The notes under the pieces were generated by a model. The model was not told the DNA's origin, did no database searches, and saw only the letters and a list, made by a program, of their open reading frames with translations. A stretch of DNA of 64,000 nt from Betaproteobacteria bacterium LSUCC0117 (GTDB taxonomy: Bacteria > Pseudomonadota > Gammaproteobacteria > Burkholderiales > Burkholderiaceae_C). The first letter of the stretch is position 1, and each line of letters starts with the position of its first letter. The position numbers and the translations under genes were made by a program. Below are positions 62,365 through 64,000 of the stretch, piece after piece. The stretch lies in contig JAUJFZ010000001.1 of the NCBI GenBank assembly GCA_030441535.1, positions 338,001-402,000 of the forward strand, read 5' to 3'.

Positions 62365-63282
62365 TCAGGCCGCGTCGTCGTCGTTGCTTGGCGTGCGACC
62401 AGTGGGTAGTTGCCACGCCTTGCGCTGGGCGCTGGCTTCGCTAATGAGGTGGGTCAGTGTGTCGTTGTCGCCGCTGGCGATGCATGCTTTGAATGCAGCT
62501 AAGGCGTCTTCAAACTGGGTGAGTTGCGCCAATACGGCGTCGCGGTTGGTGTGCAGGATATCGCGCCACACGGCGGGGTCGCTACCCGCAATGCGGGTGA
62601 AATCTTGAAATCCAGTTCCACCCATTGCGATGGTGGTGGGGTCTACGCCATTCATGTAGGCAAACGCCAAGAGGTGGGGCAGGTGGCTCACAGCGCCAAA
62701 CACGTGGTCATGCCGCGCGGCATTCATCACCTGCACGCTTGCGCCGACGGCCTGCCAAAGCGCTTGTGCAGTGGCGGTAGCGGCGGGTGTTGTGTCGGTG
62801 GTGGGCGTCAAGATCACCAAGCGATCTTGGTACAGGGTCGCCTCTGCATGCGCAACCCCTGCCTTTTCTTTGCCAGCAATGGGGTGTGCCGGCACCACCT
62901 GAGACAGTGTGAAGCCGTTAGCCGTTGGTTGGTTAAAAACCGCTTTTGCAGCGTCGACCATGTCTTGTTTGGTGGACCCAGCGTCCATCAAAATCGCATC
63001 GGCTTTGAGGTGGGGTGCAATGGCGTGCAATGTATTGGTCAGGGCACCAACCGGCACGCTCACCAAAACGACATCGGCGTCGCTGACCGCATCAGCCAGT
63101 GTGGGTGCGACTTCGGTCAGGGCGCCCCGCCGTTGCGCTTCGAGTAGGTTGGTTTGCGAACGTCCGTAACCCGCCACCACCAAGCCTGGCAGCGCGTCGC
63201 GCAGCGCCATGCCAAACGAGCCGCCAATGAGGCCGCACCCAATGATGGCCAGACGCCGAATAGCGAGAAGATCTGCCCCCAC
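62365..63282 (-). CDS. tyrA: Prephenate dehydrogenase
   Basis: A 305-residue enzyme that makes 4-hydroxyphenylpyruvate (or arogenate to tyrosine). The NAD-binding loop is IIGCGLIGGSFGMALRD (residues 13-29). HPIAGKE and VSHLPHLLAFA carry the catalytic His region. There is no chorismate mutase domain. It starts 2 bases after the pheA stop, with no hisC between them, and is followed after 7 bases by aroA-cmk. Confidence 0.95.
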   Translation of the reverse strand: MGADLLAIRRLAIIGCGLIGGSFGMALRDALPGLVVAGYGRSQTNLLEAQRRGALTEVAPTLADAVSDADVVLVSVPVGALTNTLHAIAPHLKADAILMDAGSTKQDMVDAAKAVFNQPTANGFTLSQVVPAHPIAGKEKAGVAHAEATLYQDRLVILTPTTDTTPAATATAQALWQAVGASVQVMNAARHDHVFGAVSHLPHLLAFAYMNGVDPTTIAMGGTGFQDFTRIAGSDPAVWRDILHTNRDAVLAQLTQFEDALAAFKACIASGDNDTLTHLISEASAQRKAWQLPTGRTPSNDDDAA

Positions 63283-63284
63283 TG

Positions 63285-64000
63285 TTAGGCCTCAGATTGG
63301 GGGTAAGTCCCCAGCACCTTGTAGAAGGCGCATAGCTTCTTGAGGTCTTCCAATGCAGCGTGCATGCTGGCCTCAGAGGGGTGTCCCACGAGGTCAATAA
63401 AAAAGATGTATTCCCATTGACCTTGTCGCGCAGGACGCGATTCAAAGCGGGTCATGGAGACACCATGTTGTTTCAGTGGCACCAATAAGTCATGCAACGC
63501 GCCGGGCCGATTGACCACCGATACCGCGAGGCTGGTGCAATCGCGCCCGGTAGCAGTCGGTGCCTCTAAGGTACTGGGCAAGCAGATGATTGCAAAGCGC
63601 GTGCGGTTATGGGCATCGTCTTGAATCGCGGGCGCGACGTTGTGTAAGCCGTACTCAGACCCCGCGCGTTCGCTGGCGATGGCCGCCCACTCTGGGTGTT
63701 CAGCTGCCAGGCGCGCGCCCTCTGCATTGCTTGAGACGGCGCGTCGCTCGGCATTGGGCAGGTGTTTGCTGAGCCATTCTTGGCACTGGGCCAATGCTTG
63801 GGGGTGCGCAAGTACCACCTGGATGCCATCACGCGAGTTACTCTGACGCAGCAGATGGTGACGCACCAACAAACTCAACTCGCCAATGATGTGTGCGGGC
63901 GACTGCAACAACAAATCAAGTGACCGCGCAATCACGCCTTCGGTGGAGTTCTCGATGGGCACCACGCCAAAATCGGCCGTGCCTGATGCGGTCGCGCGAA
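63285..64000 (-). CDS. pheA: Prephenate dehydratase (P-protein), C-terminal part (runs off the window)
   Basis: The minus strand is open from the window edge to the stop at 63287-63285, about 238 residues. ADFGVVPIENSTEGV and the TRF motif in NRTRFAIICLP belong to the prephenate dehydratase domain. The ACT domain follows with RPGALHDLL and FESRPARQGQWEY, the ESRP motif for phenylalanine feedback. The upstream chorismate mutase domain, expected in a P-protein, is outside the window. Confidence 0.95.
   Translation of the reverse strand, partial: RATASGTADFGVVPIENSTEGVIARSLDLLLQSPAHIIGELSLLVRHHLLRQSNSRDGIQVVLAHPQALAQCQEWLSKHLPNAERRAVSSNAEGARLAAEHPEWAAIASERAGSEYGLHNVAPAIQDDAHNRTRFAIICLPSTLEAPTATGRDCTSLAVSVVNRPGALHDLLVPLKQHGVSMTRFESRPARQGQWEYIFFIDLVGHPSEASMHAALEDLKKLCAFYKVLGTYPQSEA

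Noticed and set aside
1..64000. Search for CRISPR arrays, insertion sequences, prophage, integrase, toxin-antitoxin and defence genes
   Set aside because: No spaced direct repeats, transposase or integrase motifs, or att-like duplication beside the tRNA-Leu were seen; nearly every gene belongs to a known core or conserved family.

Overview
This 64 kb window looks like core chromosome of a betaproteobacterium, most likely order Burkholderiales. Supporting signs are the rpsO-pnp-qor-tpiA-secG-tRNA-Leu-nuoA-N block, a DUF2818 gene directly after nuoN, the hemC-hemD-hemX-hemY cluster divergent from ppc, a BktB-type thiolase, and a pheA-tyrA-aroA/cmk-rpsA-ihfB block. I could not fix the family. 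Coding density is very high and no gap between genes exceeds about 265 bases. I see no insertion sequence, prophage, integron, toxin-antitoxin pair, CRISPR array or defence island, and no stretch whose composition stands out by eye.

Layout. 1-7.6 kb: argH (partial) and ppc on the minus strand, diverging from the tetrapyrrole genes hemC, hemD, hemX and hemY. 7.6-12.4 kb: a DUF411 metal-binding-type protein, then a complete four-gene general amino-acid ABC transporter (aapJ-aapQ-aapM-aapP order on the minus strand) with a hairpin-rich attenuator-like spacer after the binding-protein gene. 12.6-25.7 kb: single genes on both strands: acrylyl-CoA reductase, a DUF2189 membrane protein, a 2OG-Fe dioxygenase, bktB, rluA-glnS, uppP and an MFS transporter, an alpha/beta hydrolase, mutS and maiA. 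25.7-37.7 kb: suhB against trmJ-cysE; a tightly overlapping darP-mog-mtnN operon against pmbA; yqeY; rpsU with a clear promoter and terminator; an HI0933-type flavoprotein; cobA against tsaD; and an orphan LivJ-type binding protein.

37.7-58 kb is one long plus-strand block. rpsO and pnp each have structured leaders, followed by a quinone oxidoreductase, tpiA, secG, tRNA-Leu(GAG), all fourteen genes of respiratory complex I (nuoA-nuoN), and the DUF2818 gene. Many nuo junctions are 4-base ATGA overlaps, which implies translational coupling. 58-64 kb, minus strand: pheA (partial), tyrA, a fused aroA-cmk gene, rpsA and ihfB, which joins aromatic amino-acid synthesis to CMP kinase, ribosomal protein S1 and IHF-beta.

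I did not find a convincing undescribed system. The most rewarding second looks are at RNA level: a long base-paired element in the pnp leader (an RNase III/PNPase autoregulation candidate), the attenuator between aapJ and aapQ, the tRNA-Leu 23 bases ahead of nuoA, and the folded rpsA leader. At protein level they are the AroA-Cmk fusion, the uncharacterised 2OG-Fe dioxygenase, the stand-alone DUF411 protein and the His/Asp-rich segment in NuoL. Functions come from recognising protein families by eye; no database search was run.
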